Positions 8,159 to 18,222 are shown, numbered from the stretch's first letter. The stretch: 64,000 bases of DNA from Dermatophagoides farinae (GCF_024713945.1 NW_027461520.1:124001-188000); one strand, 5' to 3'. A program made the numbers and translations. The notes: generated by a model from the letters alone, not told the origin.

Positions 8159-10399
8159 TTATACGTTGAATTTCTGTTTTAGTGCTTCTGCTTCTTTGGG
8201 GCCGTCCGAGCCGAACTCATAGTAGCAAAGCGACCACTCGGATTGTTTGTTTTCATATTCGTAAATTAACGGGTCAACGATTTTCCACTGCACTTCGACC
8301 TCTTCTTCGCTTATGAAGTTGGCATAGTTGCCTTGCAGTGCTTCTGAAAGCAACAATTCGTACGCAGACGGTAGTGGGCCTGAATGCGAAGCTTTTTCTT
8401 CAGTGACTTGTGGGTTTTTGTACTCAATTTTGGCGTACTCATGATGATGTGTGCTCTTGAACCCGCTTAACGGATCTGTCAAAACAACTGGAAACTTGAT
8501 AAACATTTCCGGCTGGATGTTGAACGTAACTACATTTGTGTCCGGAGAGGTGTCGTAGTACTCGAACGCTGTGTTTTCCAAGTACAGATGGATCGAACAT
8601 TCCTGATTTCTCAAACCTTTGCCCGACTCGATTATAATCGGAATCTTGCTACTGTCCAGTCGGCGGAAATATGTTACTGTACAAAGGTACGTTGGAACCT
8701 TTGAATTCTGGCTCACTCCTTCGTGTGACACGTAAGCAGGCCCTAGCTGACTTTCAGTATACTGTCCTAAAATCGAATTCTCCAAGGTGAGTCTTTCAAT
8801 GCGGTTGAGGATGTCTAATTTTGAGTTTTTCAGTCCATGAGGCAACTGGTGCGCTGTAGGTTTGCAAACACTCAGAGCAATTAACTGCAAAACGTGGTTT
8901 TGGACGACGTCTCTGACTACTCCTGTTTGTTCGTAGAACAAACCTCGCGTTTCACAACCTACAACTTCGTTTAGCTTTATGTGAATTTTAGCTATATTTT
9001 TGCAGTCCAGCAAGAAATAATGGTGTTGAAAACTGTAGCGAAAAGCAAGCATGTGTCTAGCAATGATTTTTCCTAAGTAGTGATCTATGAGAAGTAAATT
9101 ATTGTTAGAAAAAGCGATGTCGAGCGAACGTTGAAGGTTTTTGAACGTGATACACGAGTCTCCAAAGGGTTTTTCAGCGATTATTTGAAACAAAAATTCA
9201 TCTTTCGTTTTCAACGCAGCGTGGAACGACGCACTAATGTATGCGTAAGAACTCGGTGGCGTTGCAAGATAAATAAGCAACTTACAGTCACCTTTGTTAG
9301 CACAATCAGCTCGAATACAGTCTAATATGGAATCAACTTGTTTAACATTGCTGTACGAGTCGATAGAATAGTACACAAGCAATTTCATGAACTCGTTGAT
9401 TTTTTCAGTCAATAATTTAGCCTCTGGGGACCTGGTCACGTTAAACACAGATAAGCACGCTGTTAAATACGGTAGAAAAGTATCGTTAGTAACTGTACGT
9501 CTGGAAATACAACGAATTCGAGAAACGTGTTTAAGCTGATTTTTAAGAAACAAGGTGAATAGAGCTGGAAATATTTTAGCCTGCGCCAAATTACCGCTAG
9601 CGCCGAACAGTATGATTTCATGTCGCTCAACAAACTCTAACTGGTCGGCCATTGGATACAACACTAAAGGTCTGTTTTTAATTTGGTTCTGAGACAAGAC
9701 CTGAAGAAGTGGATTTTGTGCCAAGATCTCTACGTCTTTTTCGTACGAACTAAGCAATTTGTGGAACACTCTAGATTTCTCTTTTCCAGAAAAAACAAGG
9801 ATTGTACGCGTGGTTTGTCTCAAAAATTTGAGCGAAACCGTCAACCTCTGTTTTACGGGATGACCGTTATTGCAGACGGTGTGGCAAACGATTTTGTCTC
9901 CATATGCATTTAACAAGTCGAGTGAAGTTAATGGCGGGAACCACGATGCAATGTGCGTATCCGTGCCCATGCCCAGAAGAATCAAATCGAGCCCATCGTT
10001 GTTCAAAATGGTTTCCAACTGTTTTTCATAAACTCTGATACATTCGTCGAGCGGCAAGCTGGTGTTCGGAAAAATGAAAGCGTTTTTCTGAGTTATCCCG
10101 CGTCCTCTTAAAAAGGACAAGTAAATATTGTTGGCATTAGACTCAGGGTCGTTGAACGGAACATAACGCTCATCAATCAGAAAAAATTTCAACGGAGGTA
10201 AGCTGACTCGTAAGGCAGCGTTACTCAAACCTTCATATATTTCTAAAAACGTTTTTCCGCCGCTAAGTCCAATATAGTAGGGCTCTTCGAACGACTTAGA
10301 TTTTGTCAATGCGATGGTTTTGATTTGCTTAATGATTATTTCGACCACGGACTGATTGAAATTCTCACTGTCAATGGGGTGAAGCAAAGGATAAAACAT
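8159..10399 (-). CDS. Bifunctional 6-phosphogluconolactonase / glucose-6-phosphate dehydrogenase
   Basis: This 746-aa fusion performs the first two steps of the oxidative pentose phosphate pathway, making NADPH. Residues 1-235 are 6PGL: GLSGGKT (44-50), DERYVP (76-81) and GMGTDTHIASWFP (143-155). Residues about 260-746 are G6PD: nucleotide-binding GASGNLAQAKIFPALF (266-281), EKPFG (409-413), substrate motif IDHYLGK (438-444) with its catalytic lysine, and RDVVQNH (496-502) with the catalytic histidine. The same domain order is known in Plasmodium, whose protein is longer because of insertions; this version is compact. Oddities are GASGD to GASGN in the G6PD loop and Gly to Thr plus Leu to Trp in the lactonase DGHxASLFP motif. 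It likely acts in the cytosol. Confidence 0.95.
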   Translation of the reverse strand: MFYPLLHPIDSENFNQSVVEIIIKQIKTIALTKSKSFEEPYYIGLSGGKTFLEIYEGLSNAALRVSLPPLKFFLIDERYVPFNDPESNANNIYLSFLRGRGITQKNAFIFPNTSLPLDECIRVYEKQLETILNNDGLDLILLGMGTDTHIASWFPPLTSLDLLNAYGDKIVCHTVCNNGHPVKQRLTVSLKFLRQTTRTILVFSGKEKSRVFHKLLSSYEKDVEILAQNPLLQVLSQNQIKNRPLVLYPMADQLEFVERHEIILFGASGNLAQAKIFPALFTLFLKNQLKHVSRIRCISRRTVTNDTFLPYLTACLSVFNVTRSPEAKLLTEKINEFMKLLVYYSIDSYSNVKQVDSILDCIRADCANKGDCKLLIYLATPPSSYAYISASFHAALKTKDEFLFQIIAEKPFGDSCITFKNLQRSLDIAFSNNNLLLIDHYLGKIIARHMLAFRYSFQHHYFLLDCKNIAKIHIKLNEVVGCETRGLFYEQTGVVRDVVQNHVLQLIALSVCKPTAHQLPHGLKNSKLDILNRIERLTLENSILGQYTESQLGPAYVSHEGVSQNSKVPTYLCTVTYFRRLDSSKIPIIIESGKGLRNQECSIHLYLENTAFEYYDTSPDTNVVTFNIQPEMFIKFPVVLTDPLSGFKSTHHHEYAKIEYKNPQVTEEKASHSGPLPSAYELLLSEALQGNYANFISEEEVEVQWKIVDPLIYEYENKQSEWSLCYYEFGSDGPKEAEALKQKFNV

Positions 10400-10703
10400 A
10401 TTACTTATATATTGAACTTGGGAAGATTATTTTTTAAAAATACGTATTAAGTTCTTTGCCGTCGGTTGCTCGATGAACGGATTAATCTTTTACGTAAAGA
10501 GTGAAATAATATTTACAATTTAAATCGCAATTATTTATTATTTAATTAGTAGATGTTCGAGCCGGCTGGCGTCGTTACCAAAAAATGTCGATCTAGAATT
10601 GTTTGCGTGTTCTCAAATTAGCACCAATAAAATAAGACTTTATTTTGTAAAACTAAAAAAACTGGTTGGTAAACTGTCAAGCTAGGGCTGATGAAAAAAG
10701 ACA
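10400..10703. other. Divergent intergenic region
   Basis: A 304-nt gap separates the start of the 6PGL-G6PD gene (minus) from the start of the small HNH-like gene (plus), so it must hold both promoters. It is AT-rich apart from a GC-richer patch around 10550-10590. No RNA gene or conserved motif was recognised. Confidence 0.5.
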
Positions 10704-11138
10704 ATGTTCAACTGTACAGCTTGTTCTTTTAACCCTTTAAAATATTTTTTTCCAGACGACATAGAAAATGCGGGTGATGCAATCAATCAAGATGACGACA
10801 GAAAATATCAAATTTACTGGAAAAAATGGATTGTTCATTTGCATCCGCGGGCTGAGACGCTGTACCCAAACGTGCCTGAAATTTTGAAGAAGCTGGCAGG
10901 CACACTTAAAACGGCCGGGGACCCTATTTTAGACAACGACGAGTGCGTAATCTGGCCCGGCGAATTTGTAAACGGCTTGCCTACTATAAACGTGAATGGG
11001 CAGTATAAAACCGTGATTTCACTGCTTGTCGAGTTTTTTTCGGACGATGATTCTTTCGAATTAATGCTGAAAAGTTCCGTATCAATGAGCTGCAAGAACA
11101 CTGCGTGTGTTAATATTCACCACATGCTTTTAAACTGA
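10704..11138 (+). CDS. Small protein with a degenerate HNH-like (HNH_3-type) zinc fold
   Basis: The 144-aa protein has CxxC near the start (C4, C7). Its C-terminal half has the outline of HNH_3-type homing-endonuclease domains: ECVIWPGEFVNGLPTINVNG (80-99), a hydrophobic helix (about 103-112), then SMSCKNTACVNIHH (127-140). In the canonical family this reads CWxWxG...G..NGK...HR...H.C.N..CVNPxHL. The cysteines C81, C130 and C135 and the last His are kept, but the two histidines expected for catalysis are not visible. It may therefore be a structural or DNA-binding descendant. No other identity is recognised. It diverges from the 6PGL-G6PD gene and converges with CCT5. Confidence 0.6.
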   Translation: MFNCTACSFNPLKYFFPDDIENAGDAINQDDDRKYQIYWKKWIVHLHPRAETLYPNVPEILKKLAGTLKTAGDPILDNDECVIWPGEFVNGLPTINVNGQYKTVISLLVEFFSDDDSFELMLKSSVSMSCKNTACVNIHHMLLN

Positions 11139-11303
11139 AATAATATCGCAAATTCAAACGGGTAAAAGGTTTAACGGCTTTTTAGTCTGTTTGAAAACAA
11201 AAACAATCTACACTACATAATACAAAAATCTGGATCAATTATGTAATCATATTAGTTGAACGATCCATAAAAATTCTAAACAGACATTTACCGATTAGAA
11301 CAA

Positions 11304-12947
11304 TTAGTAGCCCATCTTTTGAGCTGGTTTGGGTTCTATCACATCGTCAATTCTGAGAATCATTTTAACAATTTGAGTAGCTAAATTGAGTTGATGTACT
11401 TTAGACGCCAATGCTTCATAGACCTTTATTTTGAGCATATCTGAAACCTCTCCATTGTCGCAATCAAAGCCCAGGTGGGGATTTTTTTCCTCTTTTTGCT
11501 TTGCTAGTATTTTTGTGTAACTTTCTATGATGTCGAAGCCAGCGTTCTCGATCAAGGCGGACGGTACTGCTAGCAATGCGTTGGCAAAAGCTTCGTAGAT
11601 AAACTTTTCGCTGGTATTTATGACGTGAAGTAGATCGTGAATACAAGAATTAGCGTAAATTTCAGACGCTCCTCCGGCGGCGATTATTCGGGGGTCGTGA
11701 ATTAGTGTTCTGACAATGCAGAGTGAATCATTCAGAGAACGCTTGGTTTCTTGCGCGAGCATAGCGTTTCCTCCGCAAACTAAAATTGAAACAGCCTTTT
11801 GGCGTGGACATCCTTCAAAATAGATCATTCGTTTGTTTTCAGTTCCAGTCGAAACTTCATGTATTTTTTGAGCGGATCCAAGTTTTTCTGGTGTAAGGTC
11901 TTCAAAACGCGCGACGATTAGCCCGTTGGTTACGAGCGAAAGCATTTCTATTTCTTTGCCGCTTATCCAACGAATGGCGTTTATTCCGTGTGTGAGCAAC
12001 AAATGGTTGGCTTCATCGTCAAAACCCCATTGGCAGCAAACGATGTTGGCTTTTACCTCTAAAAGTTTGTCAATCATTTTTTTGAAGTAGTCTGACTCTT
12101 TATTAACTAGTTCTTGGTAAGCTTGCTTGTCTTTAATAGCGAGCCGGTGCTTGGTTTTAGGCTTAGGTGGTTCGAATGGGCAAGTCAATATGGCGATACG
12201 CGCGTCTTCTACGCATTTTTTCATCTGACAATGCGAAAATTCTTTAGCAATAACTAATCCGTTTACTAGTTCGGTTTTAGATATTGCTTTTCCGGGCTGA
12301 ACCTCAACTACAATTAGCTCGCTCACAACGTCTTTACGTGACAGATCGGCTACATTGAAGGTAGCGTCAACGCAAATTTTTGCCAAATGTTCTTTGTCAT
12401 GATTAACTACCTTGGAGTTAAGTGCGGTCACTGCAGCGTTCACGAAAAATTCGCGGTTTTCATAAGGAACAGGGACAGCGACTTCGGAAATTGCTTTTAC
12501 TGCAATTTCACAAGCTTGCTCATACCCCTTGATAATGGCGATAGGATGGAATTTTTGAGTAATTAGCCTAGCAGCTTCTCTTAACAAAGCCGCAGCTAAT
12601 ATCACGACACCCGTGGTACCGTCTCCGATTTCATTATCTTGGCTTTGGCTCAGTTCGACTAAAAGTCTGGCACATTCGTGCACAATCGGCATTTCTTTCA
12701 TGATGGTAGCGCCATCGTTTGTTACAATAATCGATCCATCGTTCTTGACGATTAGTTTATCCATACCCTTCGGTCCAAAAGAAGTTTTTATAGTATCTGC
12801 TAGTTTGCAGCATGCTTCAATGTTTCTAATAATGGCTTCTGTACTTGTAACTCGAGATTTTGACTCCTGATCTTGAAAAATAACTATAGGAGCTCCTCCT
12901 AACTCAGCGAGTTTCCCAAAATAACCGCTAGGTTTTACACCGTACAT
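11304..12947 (-). CDS. CCT5: T-complex protein 1 subunit epsilon (CCT5)
   Basis: This is one of eight paralogous subunits of the cytosolic CCT/TRiC chaperonin that folds actin, tubulin and other proteins. The 547-aa length is normal. Group II chaperonin motifs are present: SFGPKGMDKLIV (56-67), VTNDGATI (75-82) and the ATPase loop EIGDGTTGVVIL (106-117). Assignment to epsilon rests on the FQDQESKSR N-terminus, HPIAIIKGYEQA, the ETKRSLNDSLCIVRTLI block and the ATQIVKMILRIDDVIEPKP tail, all matching CCT5 better than its paralogues. The C-terminus adds AQKMGY. The N-terminus (MYGVKPSGYFGKLAELGG) is slightly extended and lineage-specific. Confidence 0.95.
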   Translation of the reverse strand: MYGVKPSGYFGKLAELGGAPIVIFQDQESKSRVTSTEAIIRNIEACCKLADTIKTSFGPKGMDKLIVKNDGSIIVTNDGATIMKEMPIVHECARLLVELSQSQDNEIGDGTTGVVILAAALLREAARLITQKFHPIAIIKGYEQACEIAVKAISEVAVPVPYENREFFVNAAVTALNSKVVNHDKEHLAKICVDATFNVADLSRKDVVSELIVVEVQPGKAISKTELVNGLVIAKEFSHCQMKKCVEDARIAILTCPFEPPKPKTKHRLAIKDKQAYQELVNKESDYFKKMIDKLLEVKANIVCCQWGFDDEANHLLLTHGINAIRWISGKEIEMLSLVTNGLIVARFEDLTPEKLGSAQKIHEVSTGTENKRMIYFEGCPRQKAVSILVCGGNAMLAQETKRSLNDSLCIVRTLIHDPRIIAAGGASEIYANSCIHDLLHVINTSEKFIYEAFANALLAVPSALIENAGFDIIESYTKILAKQKEEKNPHLGFDCDNGEVSDMLKIKVYEALASKVHQLNLATQIVKMILRIDDVIEPKPAQKMGY

Positions 12948-13145
12948 TGAATATTACTAACAAATAAATATGATTTATTGATATAATTTTAATGCTTGAG
13001 AAATAGCCAATAATCTATACTTATTTACTTCGAACTGCAAATAATATTTTTTTAAAAATTAAATTTCATAGCGAAATTATCGTATTGCTCGTCACAATGA
13101 CTTCACCTATAGACCAACATCATATTTGAACATAAGCGTTGCTTT

Positions 13146-14797
13146 TTAATTTTTACTTTTTTTTGTGTGACTTAAATCAAAAATAGACTTATAATATTCA
13201 ATAGGCGAAAAACCGATTTTTGAATTACTATATGTAGGAAATTTTATTGAAAAGAACTTTGCACACGCAGACTGAGGTTTATTTTCGGCGCACAGGTTTT
13301 CTATCTGTAGTGTCTCCTCGTCTGGAAGCGAATAACCGTCTAAAACGTGCTTGCGTGTTACCGCATTAGAAAGTGCAAAAGGGCATCCGAAATAAGTTTT
13401 GTTGTCACTAGAAACCTAAAAATTTATTTATCGTTGTAACTTACTGTAAAATCATTAATTATTTTTGCGCAGTTGTAGCAGTTTTTTGGTTGTTTCTGGC
13501 CTTCTAAACCAAAAATATGTCGAATCGAGTACAAATGAGTTTTATCGAACTCGGCAGTGTTTCGCCAATTTTCTCTGCTAAAAGCTATTACGTCTTCTAT
13601 TTTCATTCCACAATCTTTTAAAAAGGGCCAATACAAAAGTCTGCCGCTGTATTTCAAATGTCTGTTATGTTTTAGCATATTAGTGATGTTAAACATGCAA
13701 GGAGGGAAGATACTTTGTACTTTCTGCAGATCATGATACATAAGTCGTTTGAAGTTGGCATTTGTCACGTAATTGAGCGATCTGGAAATTGAGGCTTGCG
13801 ATGATTTTATTTTTTGAAAATTTTTGATCGCGTGAGCTAAGAGCTTGAAAGCGGGTTCGTTGTCGTACAATTCTTTGGCTTTAGTTCCGTACGAACTGAC
13901 AGAAGCAGAGGAATTGTCCGTAAAAGTTATTCTTTTTAAACGGGTTTCAAAGTTTGACTTAATTATGTTAAATAAACATGCATGCCGTACATAGACAATT
14001 CCTCGATATATGATTGCTGAATTAGAACGGATACAATCACTAACTTCATTGCAAAGCGGAAAATGCAAATATGCTTGAGCGTATTCTGTGTGCAAATTGT
14101 TCTTATTGACGGGCAAGTTTGACTCTAGTATATATTCCTTGCAACTAAAAAATTTATTATTATCAACGTAGCCAAACGAAACCAAGCAAAGTCGAATAAC
14201 AAACAGTAATAGTTCTTGTTCTTTCCACCAGTTAAATAAATCATTGCTAGCCTGTGAAAAGACGAATAAAAGAACTAGAAATGACAAGTTATCTTCTTTA
14301 TAATGCTCTTTAACAAGGTTCTCGTTTCTAAAGGACGAGTCATCATTATTAATAGTGTTGGACAACGACATCCTTTTCCGTTTATTAGGCTTATCAAGAA
14401 GATAGGAATCGTAAAAAATGTTGTTTAAATTGTGACTTTCGCTCGGAGTCGTGGTGCCAGCAGTATCGTTTTGGGATATATGTATATAAGTATCAGGTTT
14501 AATACTAAACAGAAACAAGCCGTCTAATAGAAAATTTTCAAACGCTTTCCTAGCATCTTTAAACACATCTTCTCCATGATAAGACAAGTACACATTTGGA
14601 ATCAGCCTTTTCAAGTTATCTGTGTATTTTGATTCATAGATTATGTTTAAGATATTGAGTCGAGTAAAGCAAATAGTGTACAGCTTTTGTTCATTTATTT
14701 CTTTAGGAATAGGAACTTTTTCGTAAAAATTGAAAAAAACTTCAGAACCACCTAATTTATCGTATTTTCGTTCGGGTAACTGAGAAATGTAATTCAT
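13146..14797 (-). CDS. PRI2: DNA primase large subunit (PriL/PRI2), two exons
   Basis: Exon 1 is 14797-13445 and exon 2 is 13415-13146, giving 540 aa. The protein is the non-catalytic primase subunit of the polymerase alpha complex; it carries an Fe-S cluster and helps start RNA primers. Exon 1 contains FPPCMFNITNML, LKYSGRLLYWPFLKDCG and YSIRHIFGLEG, all matching the family. Without splicing the frame ends at YNDK and lacks the last two cluster cysteines. Removing the 29-nt intron adds FGCPF and SACAKFF, so the four cysteines become C367, C443, C462 and C502. The spacings of 76, 19 and 40 residues are close to those I recall for human PRIM2. Exon lengths (1353 and 270 nt) keep frame. A basic NLS-like KRKR patch lies near residue 138. 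Confidence 0.92.
13416..13444 (-). other. 29-nt spliceosomal intron in PRI2
   Basis: Donor GTAAGT and acceptor TTTTTAG bound a 29-nt insert containing in-frame TAA codons. Removing it joins two conserved primase blocks in frame. Confidence 0.9.
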
Positions 14798-14923
14798 CTG
14801 AAAAGTTCAACCGGCATTTTCATCTGATTTTCAAGCCGCTCTCTTGGTAAATTTATTATAATTTTCAAAAAATTTATTTTTAGTCTCCTTTATAAACGAA
14901 ATTATAGCTCTGAAGCAACAATT

Positions 14924-17215
14924 TTAGTAAAATAAACTTTTTGTGTACTGACGCCGATCAAGATAGAATATCCATAAAACCGTCAAAAACAGACACAGTA
15001 GCATCGCAATGACAACATTTAAAACCGATTGGCCCGGTTTGAGTATCAAAGAGATTTTCCAATAACTGGTATTTAAGTTTCCATAAAACAGCAATTCGCT
15101 GTTAGGAATAATATTTTTCCAAACAGTAATGTAAGACAGTTTTTTAATAGTACGCTTGTTTGGCTGGAGAACTTTGGAAATAAAATTCTTTGAAGTTTTT
15201 CCGAGTTCTGAATTTAGGTTCTGGCTTTTGACAAATTGTTCTACTAGAATGGGGTTAATAATGTGATACAAGCGAGAGATGAAATTGCTATTTTCTCCAA
15301 TATTGATGACTAATGGCGAAAAGATCTTTAGAGAGTAGTTGTTTGGTGAACAGTGCGTCACAATAGGCGTTATGCCACGCGATAAATAATTTGGAATTTT
15401 AACACAAACGTTGACTGGAATTATGGAATGCAAGCTAATGTTAGTTGTGTTTGCAGTGTCGATCTGGCTATTGTCAGTTGTGTTGTTTGAACGAGCGTCG
15501 TTAGCTAAATCTAGCGAAAACCCATTTTGTGGATTACCACTCCTGTATTGTATCCTGGTCAAGATCTTGATGGAAAATCCGTTAATATTGATAAACGGAA
15601 TCATGGAATAGCCAATTGAAGTGGAACAGAAAAGAAAGTATTCGTTCGATGATTCGCGGACTATACTAATTAAGTTAATACACTGATCGAATACTTTTGC
15701 TTGTTGATAGTTGAAAGACACAGAATTTGAAACTTCGGATCTAGCGATAACAGGACTGGTTCTCAATATTTGCGTAAACCATCCTATAGTATAATTTTTC
15801 AAAGACTGCATGAATTTCTTTTGGTATGCCCCGGTATTATTGTTCGGCTCTGCCTTTTCAGTAATGAACATATCTACTACAACACCTTGATTCCCTTCTA
15901 AAGTTTGCGCTGCGACAATGTCTACAACTCCGTCATTGTTAACGTCGAGCAGTGCAAATTTGTAAGTAGAAAAGTCTTTAATTGGAAAATTTGCGTTACT
16001 AACGATATGTATGTTTTTAGGATCGTATTTTACATTAACTTTTTCGCACATTTCATTGATAGGTGCGTTACTGGGTTCGAGTCTCATGATAGAAGAACTA
16101 GTTATGAATAAAATATGAGGGACTCCCGACTGGCTAAAATCATTGACAAGAATTTCTACAATGTTATTAGAGATGTAGAAAAAGTTTTCAATGTCTAATT
16201 TGCGGCTGAAAATGTTGTTTTCGTAGACAGTTTCCCAGAATTCAACGCGCAATTTATTTGTGTCAGGCATAGGTGTAACTAGTATAAGGTCGAGTAGACA
16301 GTCGTTATTATAGTCTACGACAAAAGACCATTCATTGAGTTTACGGGCTTCATCCGTGAATATTTTTTGATCTTCATCATGTAATGTGTTGTTTTTATCA
16401 GTGTCATCTTGTTGAGATAGGTTTAAGAATGAAAATTTTTCTGTAAATGTTTTTATTTTTGAATAAACGGCGCTAGCAGCAAAAGAAAACATGTTTTTAC
16501 TGTTCGTGTCTTTAGCCCTATTGTCTTGATCAGTAGTATTCTTTGCAGATGTAATAATTGGTCCGTTAACTAATTTGTTTTTAAGCTTCAAGGCTTTGTT
16601 GAAAGCATCAGACTCTGGTACGGTTAGCAATATTTTCATTTCCTCTAAATTTTTTTTAGAAGAGCTGTTGTAAGAGTAATAATCGTCTCGATGGTAGTTT
16701 TTATGTAGCCAAACAAAAAGTTCGTTGTTACGGTAATACAAAACATCTTCGAACCCATCGAAATCGATGTCTAAAATAGTCGGGGAGATTAAACAGTCAT
16801 GTATTTCACGTATCAAGGGTTCAAAGACGCCTTTCCTCAGTCTAAAAATGTCAAAGTAGCAATCGTCATTGTATAAAACAAAATAGTTGTTCAACGATTT
16901 TAATGGTACTATTTTCTCGGTTTTGCTTAAGTCTACGTCAAAGGTGTTAACCAGTATTAGTTCGTCGCTTTGGTATTCATAGACAAAAAGCTTGTTTGTT
17001 TCCGAAAATATCAGGCCGGGATCCAACGTGATATGAAATTGAAACTGCGTCTCAAACTTATGTGAAGTCGGAATTTGTTTTACCAGCGTTTCGAAATTGA
17101 TCGAATTTTCGGGATTCAATGTTCTGCCAGTTACTCCGCATGTTCCTAAGCTATTAAATATGAAAAATAAAAGTTGAACTATAAGCATAAAGATGATATC
17201 ACATTTATAGCTCAA
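14924..17215 (-). CDS. FG-GAP repeat membrane protein, ITFG1/TIP-like
   Basis: This 763-aa protein has an N-terminal signal peptide (hydrophobic residues about 7-24), a large luminal or extracellular region and one membrane segment near the C-terminus (about 728-750) followed by a short YLDRRQYTKSLFY tail. Calcium-binding FG-GAP/DxDxDG-like loops are visible: DIDFDGFEDVLY (149-160), DYNNDCLLDLILV and DVNNDGVVDIVAA. This architecture matches the T-cell immunomodulatory protein/ITFG1 family (LINKIN), which is widespread in eukaryotes including apicomplexans. A low-complexity insertion (about 200-280) separates the first two loops. Likely a secretory-pathway or plasma-membrane protein whose partner is unknown. 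A 130-nt gap separates its stop from the upstream end of the PRI2 gene. Confidence 0.8.
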   Translation of the reverse strand: MSYKCDIIFMLIVQLLFFIFNSLGTCGVTGRTLNPENSINFETLVKQIPTSHKFETQFQFHITLDPGLIFSETNKLFVYEYQSDELILVNTFDVDLSKTEKIVPLKSLNNYFVLYNDDCYFDIFRLRKGVFEPLIREIHDCLISPTILDIDFDGFEDVLYYRNNELFVWLHKNYHRDDYYSYNSSSKKNLEEMKILLTVPESDAFNKALKLKNKLVNGPIITSAKNTTDQDNRAKDTNSKNMFSFAASAVYSKIKTFTEKFSFLNLSQQDDTDKNNTLHDEDQKIFTDEARKLNEWSFVVDYNNDCLLDLILVTPMPDTNKLRVEFWETVYENNIFSRKLDIENFFYISNNIVEILVNDFSQSGVPHILFITSSSIMRLEPSNAPINEMCEKVNVKYDPKNIHIVSNANFPIKDFSTYKFALLDVNNDGVVDIVAAQTLEGNQGVVVDMFITEKAEPNNNTGAYQKKFMQSLKNYTIGWFTQILRTSPVIARSEVSNSVSFNYQQAKVFDQCINLISIVRESSNEYFLFCSTSIGYSMIPFININGFSIKILTRIQYRSGNPQNGFSLDLANDARSNNTTDNSQIDTANTTNISLHSIIPVNVCVKIPNYLSRGITPIVTHCSPNNYSLKIFSPLVINIGENSNFISRLYHIINPILVEQFVKSQNLNSELGKTSKNFISKVLQPNKRTIKKLSYITVWKNIIPNSELLFYGNLNTSYWKISLILKPGQSVLNVVIAMLLCLFLTVLWIFYLDRRQYTKSLFY

Positions 17216-17443
17216 GTGAATTGCAGTTAATTTATCTTATAACAGTTTAGGAATCTTGAACTCTTAAATTCGATTCATATCTGTTAATTTTCCGAATTTA
17301 AGTATATACACGTTATAATAAAAAATATTTTCGTAACTTACATTATTTAATGATTAAAGCTTTTTCTATAAACTGTAATTTATTAAATTCATTATTCAAC
17401 TCAGATGATCTAAAACTTCGATTTACAATATAAAAGTTAGATC

Positions 17444-18073
17444 ATGAAGAATATTTGGTTGTTGTTGGCTTCAGTGTTGAGCTATTTCAAAAGCAAAGCT
17501 ATAACCTTTAATTTGTCACCAGACGAAACACACTGTCTTAAGTATCTTGCAAATAAAAACACGAATCTAAGTATTCATTACGAATTGTTGCACGATGAAG
17601 ACATAGGAATATCGCATAATATTTTTTACAAACAGCCTAAATCTGAAAAATCCAGCACTCAAAACGTGGTCAGCATATCGAAAAGTGATAACGAAAAAAA
17701 GATAAGTGTAAGCACTGTTTCACCAAAGGATTACTCTACTTTCTATGAAATGTGTTTTGCAAACAAAAATAAAAAAAACGTAGTTCTGGCGTTGCTTATC
17801 TTTGACCAGTCTGTTCCGACAGAGCTTGCCTATGTTCACCAAACAAAATCGCTAGATACGTTATCCAAAGAATTATACGTTCACTCGTTTGAATTAATTA
17901 AAATGCAAACACTGTCGGTTGCTCGGGCGCGAACGCACACGGACTTACTCAGAGTAAGCCACACCAGACTAATAAAATGGAAGATTAGCCAGTTGATCTT
18001 AATCGTAGTAGTTAGTTTGTTAGGAGTTTATTACATTGAACAATTATTCATGAATGGCAAAAGCTTGCTGTAA
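17444..18073 (+). CDS. p24/EMP24/TMED family cargo receptor
   Basis: The 209-aa protein has the p24 layout. It opens with a cleavable signal peptide (about 1-18), followed by a GOLD domain with a Cys pair (HCLKYL near residue 31 and MCFANK near residue 104). A coiled-coil segment (about 140-175) leads to a single membrane span (about 180-200) and a short cytosolic tail, EQLFMNGKSLL. p24 proteins cycle between ER and Golgi and sort cargo, including GPI-anchored proteins, into COPII/COPI vesicles. The tail lacks an obvious KKxx COPI signal; hydrophobic residues in it could serve COPII export. It converges with CDPK. Confidence 0.88.
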   Translation: MKNIWLLLASVLSYFKSKAITFNLSPDETHCLKYLANKNTNLSIHYELLHDEDIGISHNIFYKQPKSEKSSTQNVVSISKSDNEKKISVSTVSPKDYSTFYEMCFANKNKKNVVLALLIFDQSVPTELAYVHQTKSLDTLSKELYVHSFELIKMQTLSVARARTHTDLLRVSHTRLIKWKISQLILIVVVSLLGVYYIEQLFMNGKSLL

Positions 18074-18110
18074 GTTTCTTTCTTTTATAATATTATTTAG
18101 TTCCCGATAA

Positions 18111-18129
18111 AAAGCGAGCAGCTCGCTTT
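18111..18129. repeat. 19-nt near-perfect palindrome between convergent genes
   Basis: AAAGCGAGC, a central A, then GCTCGCTTT. It is GC-richer than its surroundings and lies 38 nt after the p24 stop and 94 nt from the CDPK stop. It may be a protein-binding site or act in 3'-end formation; function unknown. Confidence 0.55.
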
Positions 18130-18222
18130 GGCCTCAAATAGTGGTACTAGCAACTTATCACTGCTTGTAAACGATATTGCAAACTTTTTGTAAAACTCTA
18201 GGTTTATTCGGACACAACCAAG

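Noticed and set aside
10551-10600. GTTCGAGCC sequence as a tRNA T-arm
   Set aside because: No acceptor, D or anticodon arm can be formed around it.
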